Shown here in pieces: positions 62,918-64,000 of a stretch of 64,000 nt of DNA. A program made the position numbers and the translations under genes. This stretch comes from Planctomycetota bacterium (GTDB lineage Bacteria > Planctomycetota > B15-G4 > SIAN01): assembly GCA_016795285.1 (NCBI GenBank), contig JAEUIC010000005.1, positions 124,001 through 188,000 of the forward strand. Reading direction: 5' to 3'. The notes beneath the pieces were generated by a model. The model was given only the letters and a program-made list of their open reading frames with translations, did no database searches and had not been told where the DNA came from. The first letter of the stretch is position 1. Each line of letters opens with the position of its first letter.

Positions 62918-63735
62918 GCCATCCCCCCACCGACATGAATTGCGACGCCTTCCGCCAGCAGCTCCATTTCCGCCACGAGCTCGACCGCGCGGCGCGCGGC
63001 GCGTTCGACGCGCACGCGACCCGTTGCGCCGACTGCGCCGAACTGCTGCTCGAGGGCGAGCGGCTCGACGACCTGCTGCTGCAGTGGCACGCGCCGGCGC
63101 CGGCGGCGCGCGGCGGCGGCGAGTTCGCCGACGCGGTGCTGCGCGGCGTGCGCGGCGAGGGGCCGGTGGCCGGCTGCGCCGAGACCACCGCCTCGCTCCA
63201 CCATCTGCTCGCGGGCGATCTCGAGCCGTGGCTCGCCGCCCGCGTCGAGCGCCACCTCGAAGGGTGCCGCGAGTGCGCCGACCATCGCGCCGAGGCGCGC
63301 CAGTCGCGTTCGCTCTGGCTGGCGTGGCGCGCCCCCGACCCGTCCGAGAGCTTCGCCGATCGGCTGATCCGCCGCCTCGAACCGGAGACGCGCGCCGCGC
63401 GCCGGCGCCGCCTGCTGCTCGATTGGGCGCTCGGCCCGATCCACGTGCCGCGCGCCGCGGCGGCGCTCGTGCTGACCTCGATCACGCTCCTCTCGCTCGG
63501 GCTGCTGCAGTCGCGCAACGGCGCGCGTCCGGCGCCGACCGTGCTGTCGGGGCTGAACGGCGGCAGCAGCGGCCCCGTCGTGCCGGTGAACCGGCAGACC
63601 GTCCTGCCGATCGAGCCGGCGCAGTTCGCGCCGGGCGGACGCGGCGATCCGACCGGCAGCCTCTCGCGGGAGATCGGGCGGCGGCGCGACGGCGCGCTGC
63701 GCTCCACCCTGCGCGGCGCTCCGGACGAGAAGTGA
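62914..63735 (+). CDS. Anti-sigma factor with two zinc-binding motifs and a membrane helix
   Basis: A 273-residue protein. Two HX3CX2C zinc anti-sigma motifs are visible: His34/Cys38/Cys41 and His114/Cys118/Cys121. One membrane helix lies at about 175-198 (AALVLTSITLLSLGLL), so the N-terminal zinc parts are cytosolic and about 75 residues face outside. This is the usual partner of the ECF factor encoded just upstream; two zinc domains rather than one are less usual. GAGGGA precedes the GTG. Confidence 0.9.
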   Translation: MSHPPTDMNCDAFRQQLHFRHELDRAARGAFDAHATRCADCAELLLEGERLDDLLLQWHAPAPAARGGGEFADAVLRGVRGEGPVAGCAETTASLHHLLAGDLEPWLAARVERHLEGCRECADHRAEARQSRSLWLAWRAPDPSESFADRLIRRLEPETRAARRRRLLLDWALGPIHVPRAAAALVLTSITLLSLGLLQSRNGARPAPTVLSGLNGGSSGPVVPVNRQTVLPIEPAQFAPGGRGDPTGSLSREIGRRRDGALRSTLRGAPDEK

Positions 63736-63739
63736 CGCC

Positions 63740-64000
63740 GTGGTCGAGCTGCTGATCGCCTGCTGCGCCGCCTTCGCCGGTCCCGAGTGGACGGCGACCC
63801 TGTTCGACGACGGCCCGCCCGCCGTCGCCGCGGTCGCGCGCCAAGCCGTCGATGGCGCCGAACGGAAGAGCATCGCCGAGCTGCTCGCCCGCCAGGACGC
63901 CGCGATCGTCGCCCGCGACACGGCGACCGCGGCTGCCGGGTTCGCCGAGCGCTTCGAGGCGCGCGACTACCGCTGCAAGTCGGCGGCCGAGCTGCTGGCA
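63740..64000 (+). CDS. Start of a further gene, cut by window edge
   Basis: An open frame from the GTG at 63740, four bases after the anti-sigma stop, to the window end (87 codons). It starts with a short hydrophobic segment LLIACCAAF that could end in a lipidated cysteine, and continues Ala-rich and helical. The close spacing suggests it belongs to the sigma/anti-sigma operon. No family recognised; the N-terminus lacks basic residues, so export is uncertain. Confidence 0.5.
   Translation, partial: MVELLIACCAAFAGPEWTATLFDDGPPAVAAVARQAVDGAERKSIAELLARQDAAIVARDTATAAAGFAERFEARDYRCKSAAELLA

Overview
The window is very GC-rich DNA, packed with genes that have strongly G/C-biased third codon positions and many GTG starts. 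It most likely comes from a planctomycete (Planctomycetota) or a close relative; this is inference. The grounds are a Ser/Thr kinase joined to a formylglycine-generating-enzyme (FGE) type domain, many secreted proteins and lipoproteins, a pseudopilin-like cluster without pilus machinery, a DUF2911 protein, a bacterial histone and an AT-hook/winged-helix DNA-binding protein. No tRNA, rRNA, CRISPR array, insertion sequence or prophage was seen.

Left part (1-18.4 kb): an HDOD protein cut by the window edge; two acyl-CoA synthetases facing a PlsC-type acyltransferase and a TPR protein; an XdhC-family protein; then pdxR-pdxS-pdxT for pyridoxal phosphate synthesis, a DUF547 protein, the large kinase-FGE protein, a membrane-anchored methyltransferase, a degenerate alpha/beta-hydrolase-like protein and a DUF2911 protein.

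Middle part (18.5-39 kb): a tight run of two tandem paralogous coiled-coil envelope proteins (one membrane-anchored, one lipoprotein) followed by a substrate-binding/OmpA fusion, AlaX and an ABC-2 exporter. Next come a Nudix hydrolase, a 1082-residue secreted glycosidase-like protein, a repeat-bearing intergenic region, a lipoprotein, four pseudopilin-cluster genes, a leucine dehydrogenase, a dynamin-like GTPase, the histone, a secreted protein and a CoA-binding protein.

Right part (39-62 kb): every gene lies on the minus strand. Reading in the direction of transcription, this is the complete F-type ATP synthase operon (atpZ, an AtpI-like gene, then B-E-F-H-A-G-D-C), aspS, thrS-infC-rpmI-rplT-pheS-pheT, an L,D-transpeptidase, nadB-hflX and the AT-hook protein. 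The block holds energy production and translation genes in the usual bacterial order, but its intergenic gaps carry unusual tandem repeats and hairpins. The window ends (62.3-64 kb, plus strand) with an ECF sigma factor, its two-zinc-finger anti-sigma factor and a cut gene.

Functions rest on motifs read by eye; no similarity search was run. Promoter, operator and terminator calls are pattern-based and carry low to moderate confidence.
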